From Kitasatospora sp. A2-31 (GTDB lineage: Bacteria > Actinomycetota > Actinomycetes > Streptomycetales > Streptomycetaceae), in contig NZ_JAKNTA010000019.1 in assembly GCF_022288725.1 (NCBI RefSeq), positions 46,997 through 110,996 on the forward strand: a stretch of 64,000 nt of DNA, written 5' to 3'. Numbering within the stretch: position 1 is the stretch's first letter; each line of letters opens with the position of its first letter. Below, piece by piece: positions 15,549 through 24,217 of the stretch. Made by a program: the position numbers and the translations under genes. The notes under the pieces were generated by a model. That model was not told the DNA's origin, made no database searches, and worked only from the letters and a program-made list of their open reading frames with translations.

Positions 15549-17245
15549 GAGGAGGCTCCGGAGGCGGTCGTGGTGGTGATGTCGTCGGCCATGGCGAGTC
15601 GCAGGACGGCGGTCTCGGTGGCTTCGGCCCGGCTGAGTTCGCCGGTGACCCGCCCGCCCTGCATGACCACGATCCGGTCGGCGAGGCCGAGGAGTTCGGG
15701 AAGCTCGGAGGAGACGACGAGGAGGGCGACGCCCTGTTCGGCCAGGTCGGCGATGATCCGGTAGATCTCGGCCTTCGCGCCGACGTCGATCCCGCGGGTC
15801 GGCTCGTCCAGGATCAGCACCTTCGGCCGGCGGGCCAGCCAGCGGGCCAGGACGACCTTCTGCTGGTTGCCGCCGGAGAGGGTGCGGACCTCCTGTTCGA
15901 TGGACGGGGTGCGCACCCGCAGCCGGTCGGCGTACTGCCGGGCGAGGTCGCGCTCGGCGGAGCGGCGCACGAAGCGCAGCCGGCGCAGGCGCTCCAGGAC
16001 GGCGATGGAGGTGTTCTCCCGGATCGACCGGTGCAGGAAGAGGGCCTGGTCCTTGCGCTCCTCGGGAGCGAGCCCCAGGCCGGCCCGGATCGCCCTGCCG
16101 GGGCTGCCCGGGGGCAGCGGGCGGCCGTCCAGGGTGATGCTGCCGCTGCGCACGGGCAGGTCGCCGGCCAGGGCGAGGGCGAGTTCGGAGCGTCCGGCAC
16201 CGACCAGGCCGGCCAGGCCGACGACCTCACCCGCCCGGACGGTGAGGTCGACGCCGCGGACGTGGTCGGTGGTGACGTCCCGGACGTCCAGCACGACGCG
16301 GTCGGTGGCGACCTCGCGCCGTTCGAACAGGGTGGAGAGGTCGCGGCCGACCATCTGGCGGACCAGGTCGCCCTCAGTGGTGCGGCTCGCGTCCTGCACG
16401 CCCACGAGGGCGCCGTCGCGCAGCACGGCGATCCGGTCGGCGATCCGGAAGATCTCACGCATGCGGTGCGAGACGTAGACGACGGCGATGCCCTGGGCGC
16501 GCAGGCGGTCGATGAGCGCGAAGAGGGCCTCGGTCTCGTGCTCGGAGAGCGAGGAGGTGGGCTCGTCGAAGGCGATCAGCTTGGCCTCGCCGGTGAGGGC
16601 GCGCATGATCTCGACCAGCTGGCGCTGGGCGGCGGTCAGCTCGGAGCCGAGCAGGTCGGGGTCGAGCAGGCCGGAGAAGCCGAAACGCTCCAGGTCCGCG
16701 GTGGTGCGGCGGCGCAGCTCGGCGCGGTCCAGCCGGCGGCCGGCGGTGGTGGGCAGGGCACCGACGTGGACGTTCTCGGCGACCGAGACGTGCGGGACGA
16801 TCTCGGGCTCCTGGGGGACGATCCGGATGCCGAGGGCCCTGGCCTGGGTCGGCGAGCGGAGCTCGACGCGTTCGCCGTCGATGAGGACGTGGCCCGTGCT
16901 GGGCCGGTGGTCCCCCGTCAGGATCTTCAGCAGGGTGGACTTGCCGGCGCCGTTCTCGCCCATGAGGGCGGTGACCCGGCCGGGCGGGAAGTCGAGGGTG
17001 ACGCCGGTGAGGGCCTGGACGGTGCCGAAGTGCTTGCTCACGTCCGCGAATCCGGTGGCGCCGGCGGTCGGGCGGCGGGTGCCGGGCCGGCCGGCACCGG
17101 GCCGGTCCTCCGCCGGCCGGGGTCGGGCCGGCCGGTCCTCGGCCGGCTGCTCCTCGGCCGGCTGGTCCTCGGCCGCGTGCTCCTCGGCCAGGGGCGGTGC
17201 GCCGGAGGGGTCATGGTCTCCGGTGGGGCGGGACGCGCTGGTCAC
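15545..17245 (-). CDS. Sugar ABC transporter double ATPase (RbsA/MglA-like)
   Basis: 566 residues from GTG at 17245 with AGGTGA before it. Residues about 1-60 are an Ala/Glu/Asp/Pro repeat segment not typical of the family. The first ABC domain (about 65-300) has Walker A GENGAGKST and Walker B LIAFDEPTSS. The second (about 310-555) has the usual degenerate Walker A GLVGAGRSE, an intact LSGGNQQKVVLARWL signature and LILDEPTRGIDVG. This is the tandem-ATPase arrangement of ribose-type importers, where only the first site hydrolyses ATP efficiently. It is coupled to the permease by a 4-bp overlap. Confidence 0.93.
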   Translation of the reverse strand: MTSASRPTGDHDPSGAPPLAEEHAAEDQPAEEQPAEDRPARPRPAEDRPGAGRPGTRRPTAGATGFADVSKHFGTVQALTGVTLDFPPGRVTALMGENGAGKSTLLKILTGDHRPSTGHVLIDGERVELRSPTQARALGIRIVPQEPEIVPHVSVAENVHVGALPTTAGRRLDRAELRRRTTADLERFGFSGLLDPDLLGSELTAAQRQLVEIMRALTGEAKLIAFDEPTSSLSEHETEALFALIDRLRAQGIAVVYVSHRMREIFRIADRIAVLRDGALVGVQDASRTTEGDLVRQMVGRDLSTLFERREVATDRVVLDVRDVTTDHVRGVDLTVRAGEVVGLAGLVGAGRSELALALAGDLPVRSGSITLDGRPLPPGSPGRAIRAGLGLAPEERKDQALFLHRSIRENTSIAVLERLRRLRFVRRSAERDLARQYADRLRVRTPSIEQEVRTLSGGNQQKVVLARWLARRPKVLILDEPTRGIDVGAKAEIYRIIADLAEQGVALLVVSSELPELLGLADRIVVMQGGRVTGELSRAEATETAVLRLAMADDITTTTASGASS

Positions 17246-17334
17246 GGCTGGGTCACCTCGGTGCTTCGGGCGGGAGGGCGGTGCGGTCGGGCGGCCGCCC
17301 GGCGCGGGGCCGGGCGGCCACGGGTGCGAACCGG

Positions 17335-18375
17335 TCAGTTGCAGGTGACCCCGGCGCTCTTCCAGGTGGCGGCGTCGACCATGGTGGTCTTGGCGAACAC
17401 CTCCGCGGGCATCTCCTTGCCGTTCTTGAGCTTGTCGTACATCGTCTGGACGGCGAGCGCGCCGACGTCCCGGCCGTTGATGTAGAGGGCGGCCTTCATG
17501 CCGGTGGGCTGGGTGCCACCCCAGTCCTTGCACGCGAGGTAGGCGCCGAGGCCGACGCCGATCACGTCGTCGGCGCCCACGCCTGCGTTGCGCAGCGCGG
17601 TGACCCCGCCGTGCACGTTCTCGTCGTTGCAGCCCCAGACCACCCAGTGCTTGACGCCGGGGTTGGCGGTGACCGTCGCGGCGACCTTGTCCTGGGCGCC
17701 GGTGGGGGTGTTGTCGGTCGCGACCTCCAGGGTGCGCACGCCCGGGGCGGCGGCGTCGAACGCCTCCTTGGCCGCCTTGACCCGGTCCCCGCAGACGGTG
17801 ACGTCCTGCTTCCAGGCCGCGATGATCCGGGTGTCGGCCGCGGTCCAGCCGGCCTTGCTGTACTCCTGGGCGGCCCGCTTGCCGACCTCCCCGCCCATCT
17901 GGGCCCCGCTGAAACCGACCCGCGGCACCAGGTCGGTCTTGGCGCAGGACGCCGGGTCCGGGCCGGTGGCGCAGACCTGGTCGTCCGAGGTGAGCAGACC
18001 GATCTTCGCGTCCCGGGCGGTCTGGACGACCTGCGGCCCCACCGCGGGGTCGGGCACCACGACGATCACGCCGTTGGTCTTCTGTGCGATGGCCGCCTGC
18101 ACTTCGCTGACGGTCTTGTTGGCGTCGTTGCCGAGGTTCACCACCTTGAGGTCGACGCCGAGTTCGGCGGCCTTCGCCTTGGCTCCGGCCGCCTCGCCGA
18201 CGAAGTACTCCTGGTCGCCCTGCTTCTGCAGGTAGGTGATCGAGATCCTGCCCTCCACGGGGGCGACCGACGGGGAGCCCGAGGTGGTCTCCTGTCCGGT
18301 GGAGCACCCGGCGGCGGTGAGTCCCAGGGCGAGCAGGAGGCCGGCGGAGGCGCGGCCGGTGGTGCGTCGGATCAT
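17335..18375 (-). CDS. Sugar ABC transporter substrate-binding lipoprotein
   Basis: 346 residues from ATG at 18375, with AGAGGAGC upstream; an in-frame ATG at 18411 is a weaker alternative. A lipoprotein signal ends LTAAGC (Cys24), then a short Ser/Thr linker and a Peripla_BP_4 fold: ISITYLQKQGDQEYFVGEAAG, KTNGVIVVVPDPAVGPQVVQ, HWVVWGCNDENVHGGVTALR. This is the extracellular receptor for a monosaccharide. It is the first gene of the transporter operon and is divergent from two secreted GH27 enzymes. Confidence 0.92.
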   Translation of the reverse strand: MIRRTTGRASAGLLLALGLTAAGCSTGQETTSGSPSVAPVEGRISITYLQKQGDQEYFVGEAAGAKAKAAELGVDLKVVNLGNDANKTVSEVQAAIAQKTNGVIVVVPDPAVGPQVVQTARDAKIGLLTSDDQVCATGPDPASCAKTDLVPRVGFSGAQMGGEVGKRAAQEYSKAGWTAADTRIIAAWKQDVTVCGDRVKAAKEAFDAAAPGVRTLEVATDNTPTGAQDKVAATVTANPGVKHWVVWGCNDENVHGGVTALRNAGVGADDVIGVGLGAYLACKDWGGTQPTGMKAALYINGRDVGALAVQTMYDKLKNGKEMPAEVFAKTTMVDAATWKSAGVTCN

Positions 18376-18724
18376 CAGGGGGTTGCTCCTCTGCGCCGGG
18401 CGGCGGGTCACGGTTGTCCGACCCGCCCTACGAACAGTCAGATCTCAACAGGTTCAAACGTGATGTGAAATATCGCATCGCCCCCATCCCGGCCGTCAAG
18501 GGCTCGGACGCGCCGAGATCAAGCTGTGACATGACCTGGTCGATTTCGCCAACTCGCCTATGTAATGGCCGATTCGACCGGCGAGATCGATCAGTGACGA
18601 CCCCCTTGAGCCCAGCCTCCGGGCGCGCCTATGCTGCGTTGCTTTCTGTTTGACGTTCCAACAGAAACGAACGGAATGGTTCACCGTTCCCCCACCCCCC
18701 ACACTTGCGGATGCTGGAGCACCC
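18376..18724. promoter_or_regulatory. Divergent transporter/GH27 promoter region
   Basis: 349 bases, relatively AT-rich, between divergent starts. A perfect inverted repeat TTTCTGTT / AACAGAAA with a 9-bp spacer lies at 18643-18667, 58 bp before the GH27 start. A second AT-rich stretch with TTCAAACGTGATGTGAA is at about 18452-18468, closer to the transporter. Both are candidate operators for the DeoR regulator at 23395. Confidence 0.5.
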
Positions 18725-20908
18725 ATGCGAACACCCCCGCCCCGGTCACGGCCCCGCGCCCTGGCCCGGCTGCTGGCCGCCCTCACCCTCGCGGCCTCCG
18801 GACTCGGGAGCGTCGCCGTCGGCGCCGCCGCCCCCGCGGCCGCCCAGGGCAACGGCCCCACGCCGAACCCGAGCGCCGCCTCGAACCCGACCCCCACGCC
18901 GAACCCGGGCGCCGCCCCGGCCGAGAGCCCCGCCCTCGGCAACGGACTCGCCCTCACCCCGCCGATGGGCTGGAACTCCTGGAACACCCTGGGCACCGAG
19001 GTCACCCAAGAGCAGGTCGTCCAGACCATCGACTTCATGGCCGCCAACGGCCTGGTCCGGGCCGGCTACGACACCGTCACCATCGACGACGGCTGGTCGG
19101 AGAACCACCGCGACGGCCAGACCACCGACCTGGTCAAGAACTCCTACGGCGCCATGCAGCTCTACGACGCCGCCGGGAACCCGGTCAGCGGCACCGACGG
19201 CACCGGGACCGACCCGACCAGCGGCCACCTGATCCCCCACCCGGGCCGCTTCCCCGCACGCACCGTCAACGGGCAACCGGTCAACGGGATCCAGTACCTG
19301 TCCTGGTACGCCCACAGCAAGGGCATGAAGTTCGGCCTCTACGCCACCGACACCTACACCACCTGCCAGGGCCACCCCGGCAGCCTCGGCCACGAGAGCA
19401 CCGACGCGGCCGACTTCGTCGCCTGGGGGGTGGACTTCGTCAAGTACGACGACTGCCCCTACGGCCCCCCGATCACCGGCCCGGACGGTCACAACTACGG
19501 GACGCAGGGCGAGGGCAGGGAGCTGACGCGGTCCGTCTACGCCCGGGTCCGCGACTTCCAGCGGGCGCTCGACGCAGCCTCCGCCGCACAGGGCCGGCCG
19601 CGGGTGACGGTCAGCGTCTCCGCGCAGCCGGTGCACACCGGCATCCCGTACCTGCTGGCCGGGGACGACCCGGCCCGCACCGACCCGGTGGTGATCGCGG
19701 CCGGCAACCGGCCGTACGAGGCACCCGGCTACGCGCCCACCGGCGTCTGGTGCGGCCAGGTGGCCAACCTCTGCCGGATCGGCGGCGACCGCGGCCCCGA
19801 CCTCGAAGGCGTGCTCTACAACGGGCAGTTGCGCACGACCCTGCAGTACCCCGGCAACGTCCGGCCCGGCAGCTGGAACGACATGGACATGATGTTCTCC
19901 GGCTGGCAGGATCCCTACGGCCTCTGGGGCACCACCGACACCTGCCCCTGCCACAAGCCGATGACGCCCACCGAGTCGCGCAGCGAGATGTCCGTCCTGG
20001 CGATGACCGCCTCGCCGCTCATCTCGGGCGCCGACTTCCGCAGCCCCGAGAACTCCCGGCACACCGAGGACGGCTACACCTGGTCCACCGGGATCACCCC
20101 CGAGCAGCTGGCCGTCTACAAGAACGCCGACGTCGTCGCCGTCGACCAGGACAGCCTCGCCAAGCCCGCCACCCTGGTCGGCGCCCCGCCCGCGAACAGC
20201 ACCGCGCCGCTCGTGCTCAAGCGCCCGCTCGCGGGCGGCGACACCGCCGTCCTGCTGGTCAACCAGGACCCGGCCGCCGCCCGGACCGTCTCGACCACGC
20301 TGGCCGAGCTCGGGCTGACCGGCCCCGGCTACTCCGCCAAGGAGCTGTGGACCGGCTCCACCGGCAACGTCACCACAACGCTCACCGCCTCGGTGGAGCC
20401 GCACGGCGTCGCGATGTACCGGCTCAAGCCGCTGCCCGTGACCGTCCCGGCCGCGGTGGTCGGCGACGGCCGCTACCACGGCCTCGGCGCGGGCGGCACC
20501 GGCGGCCTCGCCCTGGAGGTGCAGGGCACCTGCAGCGCGCCGGACGGCTCGGTGCTCGACGTCAACACCTGGTGGTGGTGGCACACCTCGGAGAAGTGGA
20601 CGTTCACCCCGAACCCCGACGGCACCGTCCGCATCACCAACGACTGCGACACCCCCACCCAGCGGCACGGCACGCTCACCGGCCCGGACTCCCCGGGCGG
20701 CGCCGCCTGGGTGCTGAACCGGTGGGACCCGAACAGCCCGCACCAGAAGTGGCGGGTGGAGCAGAACACCGCCACCGGGGCGCTCACCATCACCAACGTC
20801 GCCACCGGCCTGGTCCTGGACTCCCCGCAGACCGCCGCGACCTCGCCGGTCGTGCTCAGCCGGCCGAACGGCGCGGCCGCCGGGCAGTCCTGGTCTCTCC
20901 TCAACTGA
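18725..20908 (+). CDS. Secreted GH27 alpha-galactosidase with ricin-like C-terminal domain
   Basis: 727 residues from ATG at 18725 (GGAG 5 bp upstream). A signal peptide is followed by an Asn/Pro/Ala linker. The GH27 barrel starts at LALTPPMGWNSWNTLG, with the nucleophile in DFVKYDDC (Asp242) and the acid/base Asp in the SWNDMDMMFSGW motif. The usual beta-sandwich follows, then about 575-727 a Trp-rich beta-trefoil-like domain (TCSAPDGSVLDVN, HQKWRVEQNTATG, QSWSLLN) resembling ricin/CBM13. It acts outside the cell on alpha-galactosides or alpha-GalNAc glycans. The barrel carries insertions compared with compact GH27 enzymes. Confidence 0.9.
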   Translation: MRTPPPRSRPRALARLLAALTLAASGLGSVAVGAAAPAAAQGNGPTPNPSAASNPTPTPNPGAAPAESPALGNGLALTPPMGWNSWNTLGTEVTQEQVVQTIDFMAANGLVRAGYDTVTIDDGWSENHRDGQTTDLVKNSYGAMQLYDAAGNPVSGTDGTGTDPTSGHLIPHPGRFPARTVNGQPVNGIQYLSWYAHSKGMKFGLYATDTYTTCQGHPGSLGHESTDAADFVAWGVDFVKYDDCPYGPPITGPDGHNYGTQGEGRELTRSVYARVRDFQRALDAASAAQGRPRVTVSVSAQPVHTGIPYLLAGDDPARTDPVVIAAGNRPYEAPGYAPTGVWCGQVANLCRIGGDRGPDLEGVLYNGQLRTTLQYPGNVRPGSWNDMDMMFSGWQDPYGLWGTTDTCPCHKPMTPTESRSEMSVLAMTASPLISGADFRSPENSRHTEDGYTWSTGITPEQLAVYKNADVVAVDQDSLAKPATLVGAPPANSTAPLVLKRPLAGGDTAVLLVNQDPAAARTVSTTLAELGLTGPGYSAKELWTGSTGNVTTTLTASVEPHGVAMYRLKPLPVTVPAAVVGDGRYHGLGAGGTGGLALEVQGTCSAPDGSVLDVNTWWWWHTSEKWTFTPNPDGTVRITNDCDTPTQRHGTLTGPDSPGGAAWVLNRWDPNSPHQKWRVEQNTATGALTITNVATGLVLDSPQTAATSPVVLSRPNGAAAGQSWSLLN

Positions 20909-20922
20909 CCTTCCCTCCCCTC

Positions 20923-20952
20923 GGCACCGCCGGCCGCCGGGCCGGCGGTGCC
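20923..20952 (+). terminator. Intercistronic hairpin between GH27 genes
   Basis: GGCACCGCCGGCC-GCCG-GGCCGGCGGTGCC: perfect 13-bp stem with a 4-nt loop, 15 bp after the first GH27 stop and 36 bp before the second start. It may be a terminator/attenuator or a 3'-end stabiliser. Confidence 0.65.
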
Positions 20953-20987
20953 GGCAACCCGTCCGCACACCCACTCCTGGAGGACCC

Positions 20988-23114
20988 TTGCGTTCCCGCC
21001 GCTCTGCACCTCGCCGCCGCATCGCGTCGGCGCTGACCGCCCTGGCGCTGTTAACCGGCGCCGGCGCCCTCTCCACCGGGCTCCAACTCGCCACCGCGCC
21101 GCCCGCCGCGGCCGTCGACAACGGCCTCAACCTCACGCCCCAGATGGGCTTCAACAACTGGAACTCCACCTGGTGCGGTGCCCAGTTCAACGAGGACATG
21201 ATCAAGGGGATCGCCGACCTCTTCGTCAGCAAGGGCCTCAAGGCGGCCGGCTACCAGTACGTCAACCTGGACGACTGCTGGGCGCTGCCCCTGCGCGACG
21301 CCGAGGGCAACCTCGTCGCCGACCCGGTCCGCTTCCCCAGCGGGATCAAGGCACTCGCCGACTACGTCCACGGCAAGGGCCTGAAGTTCGGCATCTACTC
21401 CAGCGCCGGCATCCACACCTGCGACGTCAAGGGCTTCCCCGGGGGCCTGGGCCACGAGCAGCAGGACGCCGACCTCTGGGCCTCCTGGGGCGTCGACTAC
21501 CTGAAGTACGACAACTGCAACAACATGGGCATCGACGCGCAGAAGCGCTACAAGACCATGGGCGACGCGCTGAAGAAGACCGGCCGGCCGATCCTCTACA
21601 GCATCTGCGAGTGGGGCAGCACCGGCCCGTGGAACTGGGCGGCCCCGATCGGGAATTCGTGGCGCACCACCGGCGACATCAGCGACACCTGGCAGAGCAT
21701 GATCTCCATCGCCCAGGCCAACCAGGGCCTGGCCAACTACGCCAAGCCGGGGGCGTTCAACGACCCGGACATGCTGGAGGTCGGCAACGGCGGCATGACC
21801 GGCACGGAGTACCGGACCCACTTCAGCCTCTGGGCCGAGATGGCCGCCCCGCTGATGATCGGCACCGACCTGCGGATGGCCGAGCCGGAGACCTTCGAGA
21901 TCCTGACCAACGCCGACGTGATCGCCATCGACCAGGATCCGCTGGGCAAGCAGGGCTCGGTCGTCTCCAGCGCCAACGGCCTGGTCGTGATGTCCAAGCC
22001 GCTGGCGGACGGCAGCCGCGCCGTCACGCTGACCAACGAGGGCTCCTACGACGCCACCATCACCACCACGGCGCAGACCGTGGGCATCGGCGGCGCGAGC
22101 TCCTACACGGTCAAGGACCTCTGGTCGAAGAAGAGCACGACCGGCGACGGGACCATCAGCGCCACGGTTCCGGGGCACGGCACCGCCATGTTCCGGGTCA
22201 CGCCGAGCTCGCCGGTCTCCCCGCCCACCGGGACGACCTACCTGAGCGACCTCCCGTTCAAGTCCGTCACCAACTACTGGGGCCCGGTCGAACGCGACCG
22301 CAGCAACGGCGACCACGTCGCCGGTGACGGACAGGCCATCACCCTCCGCGGCCGGTCCTACCCGAAGGGCCTCGGCGCACACGCGCCCAGCGAGATCGCC
22401 TTCCACCTCGGCGGCACCTGCAAAAACCTGGTGACCGACGTGGGGGTGGACGACGACGCCTACGGCCACGGCTCGGTGGTGTTCCGGATCTACAAGGACG
22501 ACACCCTCGTCGCCGACAGCGGCACACTCACCGGCAAGGACCCGGCCAAGCACCTGAGCGCCGACCTCACCGGGGCCGCCACCGTCCGCCTGGTGGCCAC
22601 CGACGCCGGCGACGGCACCAGCTGGGACCACGCCGACTGGGCCGGTGCCAGGCTCGCCTGCGGCAACGGCCCCGCCGCCGGTGCCCACCCGCTCTCCGCC
22701 CTCGCCTGGACCTCGGCCGGCAACAGCTGGGGCCCGGTCGAGAAGGACATGAGCAACGGCGACAACCAGGCCCACGACGGCAGGACCATCACCATCGGCG
22801 GCGCCACGTACGAGAAGGGACTCGGGGTCAACGCCTTCAGCGAGATCGTCTACTACCTGGGCGGCACCTGCTCGTCGCTCGCCACCGACGTCGGCGTGGA
22901 CGCCGAAGCCCAGGGCCGGGGCACCGTCTCCTTCGAGATCTACGCGGACGGCACCAAGGTCGCCGACAGCGGGCGGATGACCGGCAGCACCCCCGCCAAG
23001 CACCTCACCGCCGACCTCACCGGCGCCTACGAGCTGCACCTCGTGGTCACCGACGGCGGCGACGGCACCAACAGCGACCACGCGGACTGGGCCGGCCCCG
23101 TGCTCAGCTGCTGA
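20988..23114 (+). CDS. Secreted GH27 alpha-galactosidase with two NPCBM domains; TTA codon
   Basis: 708 residues from TTG at 20988, with GGAGG 4 bp upstream. Signal peptide about 1-42. GH27 barrel begins LNLTPQMGFNNWNSTWC; nucleophile in YLKYDNC (Asp175), acid/base in FNDPDMLEVGNGGMTG. The beta-sandwich ends near 405. Two NPCBM domains follow (about 416-560 and 565-708), each starting with an NxWGPVExDxSNGD segment. NPCBM domains bind galactose-type glycans. Codon 22 is TTA, the rare leucine codon read by the bldA tRNA in streptomycetes, so expression may be tied to development. GH27 also contains alpha-N-acetylgalactosaminidases. Confidence 0.92.
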   Translation: MRSRRSAPRRRIASALTALALLTGAGALSTGLQLATAPPAAAVDNGLNLTPQMGFNNWNSTWCGAQFNEDMIKGIADLFVSKGLKAAGYQYVNLDDCWALPLRDAEGNLVADPVRFPSGIKALADYVHGKGLKFGIYSSAGIHTCDVKGFPGGLGHEQQDADLWASWGVDYLKYDNCNNMGIDAQKRYKTMGDALKKTGRPILYSICEWGSTGPWNWAAPIGNSWRTTGDISDTWQSMISIAQANQGLANYAKPGAFNDPDMLEVGNGGMTGTEYRTHFSLWAEMAAPLMIGTDLRMAEPETFEILTNADVIAIDQDPLGKQGSVVSSANGLVVMSKPLADGSRAVTLTNEGSYDATITTTAQTVGIGGASSYTVKDLWSKKSTTGDGTISATVPGHGTAMFRVTPSSPVSPPTGTTYLSDLPFKSVTNYWGPVERDRSNGDHVAGDGQAITLRGRSYPKGLGAHAPSEIAFHLGGTCKNLVTDVGVDDDAYGHGSVVFRIYKDDTLVADSGTLTGKDPAKHLSADLTGAATVRLVATDAGDGTSWDHADWAGARLACGNGPAAGAHPLSALAWTSAGNSWGPVEKDMSNGDNQAHDGRTITIGGATYEKGLGVNAFSEIVYYLGGTCSSLATDVGVDAEAQGRGTVSFEIYADGTKVADSGRMTGSTPAKHLTADLTGAYELHLVVTDGGDGTNSDHADWAGPVLSC

Positions 23115-23148
23115 CCGCAGCCGAACCGGCACCGCGTGACCGAACGGC

Positions 23149-23181
23149 GGCGCCGCGTCGGGGGCTCCCCGACGCGGCGCC
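23149..23181 (+). terminator. Strong terminator after the GH27 pair
   Basis: Perfect 15-bp stem GGCGCCGCGTCGGGG / CCCCGACGCGGCGCC with a GCT loop, 34 bp past the second GH27 stop. It separates the GH27 transcript from the DeoR gene. Confidence 0.8.
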
Positions 23182-23394
23182 CGCCCGGGGGGTCCCCGCC
23201 GGGAGGTGCCCGCCGGGAGGTGCCGCCAGGCGTACCGAACGCGTCATGGGCGGCACAGAAGGCCACAGAAAGCCACAGAAGGGACCATGACCGGACAACG
23301 AGCGATAGAACCCGTTGAGGGGATCCCCCGCCCGCCTGCCATGATGGCGTTGACCGCCGGCAGAGCGTCGGCGCCGACCCGGAGGTGATCCGCC

Positions 23395-24201
23395 ATGGCC
23401 GACAGCGCCCAGCCCCTCGCCGGACAGCGACGCATGCTGATCCTGGAGCGGGTGCGGTCGCGCGGCGCGGTCCGGGTCGCCGACCTGGTGCGCGAACTCG
23501 GGGTCTCCGACATGACGGTCCGTCGGGACCTCGACGCGCTCGCCACCCAGGGCCTGGTCAACAAGGTCCACGGTGGCGCGGTGCGGATCGAGGCGCCGCT
23601 CAGCGGTGAGCCCGGCTTCGAGACCAAGGCGTCCTGGGAGCTGCCGGCCAAGGCGGCGATCGCCCGCGCGGCCGCCGCGCTGGTGGCGCCGGGCTCGGCG
23701 GTGGGCCTGGCGGCCGGCACCACCACCCACCTGGTGGCGCGGCAGCTGCGCGGCGTCGAGGGACTGACCGTCGTGACCAACTCCCTGCGGATCGCCGAGG
23801 CCCTGGAGGAGCCGGGCGAGGACGGCACCCCGGCCACCGCGACGGTCATCCGCACCGGCGGGGTCCGGACGCCCTCGGACGCGCTGGTCGGCCCGGTGGC
23901 GGACCAGGCGATCAGGTCCCTGCACGTCAACGTGCTGATCCTGGGCTGCCACGGGCTCTCCCCGGCGACCGGGCTGACCACGCCCAACCTCGCCGAGGCC
24001 GAGACCAACCGGGCCTTCCTGCAGTCCGCCCGCCGGGTGGTGGTCGTGGCGGACCACACCAAGTGGAACGCCCTGGGCCTGGCCTCGTTCGCCTCCCTGG
24101 ACCAGATCGACGTCCTGGTCACCGACGACGGGCTGTCGGAGGAGGACCGGGAGGCGGCGGGCCAGCTCGTCGGCGAACTGATCGTCGCGCCGACGGCCTG
24201 A
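23395..24201 (+). CDS. DeoR/GlpR-family transcriptional regulator
   Basis: 268 residues, ATG preceded by AGGTGAT. N-terminal helix-turn-helix about 10-62 (LVRELGVSDMTVRRDLDALATQG) and the sensor domain with GLAAGTTTHLVARQL (about 102-116), VNVLILGCHGLSP and a C-terminal VVADHTKWNALGLASFAS. It follows the GH27 genes and is the probable regulator of those genes and the divergent sugar transporter. It is distinct from the regulator at 368. Confidence 0.9.
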   Translation: MADSAQPLAGQRRMLILERVRSRGAVRVADLVRELGVSDMTVRRDLDALATQGLVNKVHGGAVRIEAPLSGEPGFETKASWELPAKAAIARAAAALVAPGSAVGLAAGTTTHLVARQLRGVEGLTVVTNSLRIAEALEEPGEDGTPATATVIRTGGVRTPSDALVGPVADQAIRSLHVNVLILGCHGLSPATGLTTPNLAEAETNRAFLQSARRVVVVADHTKWNALGLASFASLDQIDVLVTDDGLSEEDREAAGQLVGELIVAPTA

Positions 24202-24217
24202 GCCCCGCCGCCCCGGT

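Noticed and set aside
18746..23132. Long minus-strand frames opposite both GH27 genes
   Set aside because: No ribosome site or domain; the plus-strand reading has complete catalytic motifs and signal peptides.
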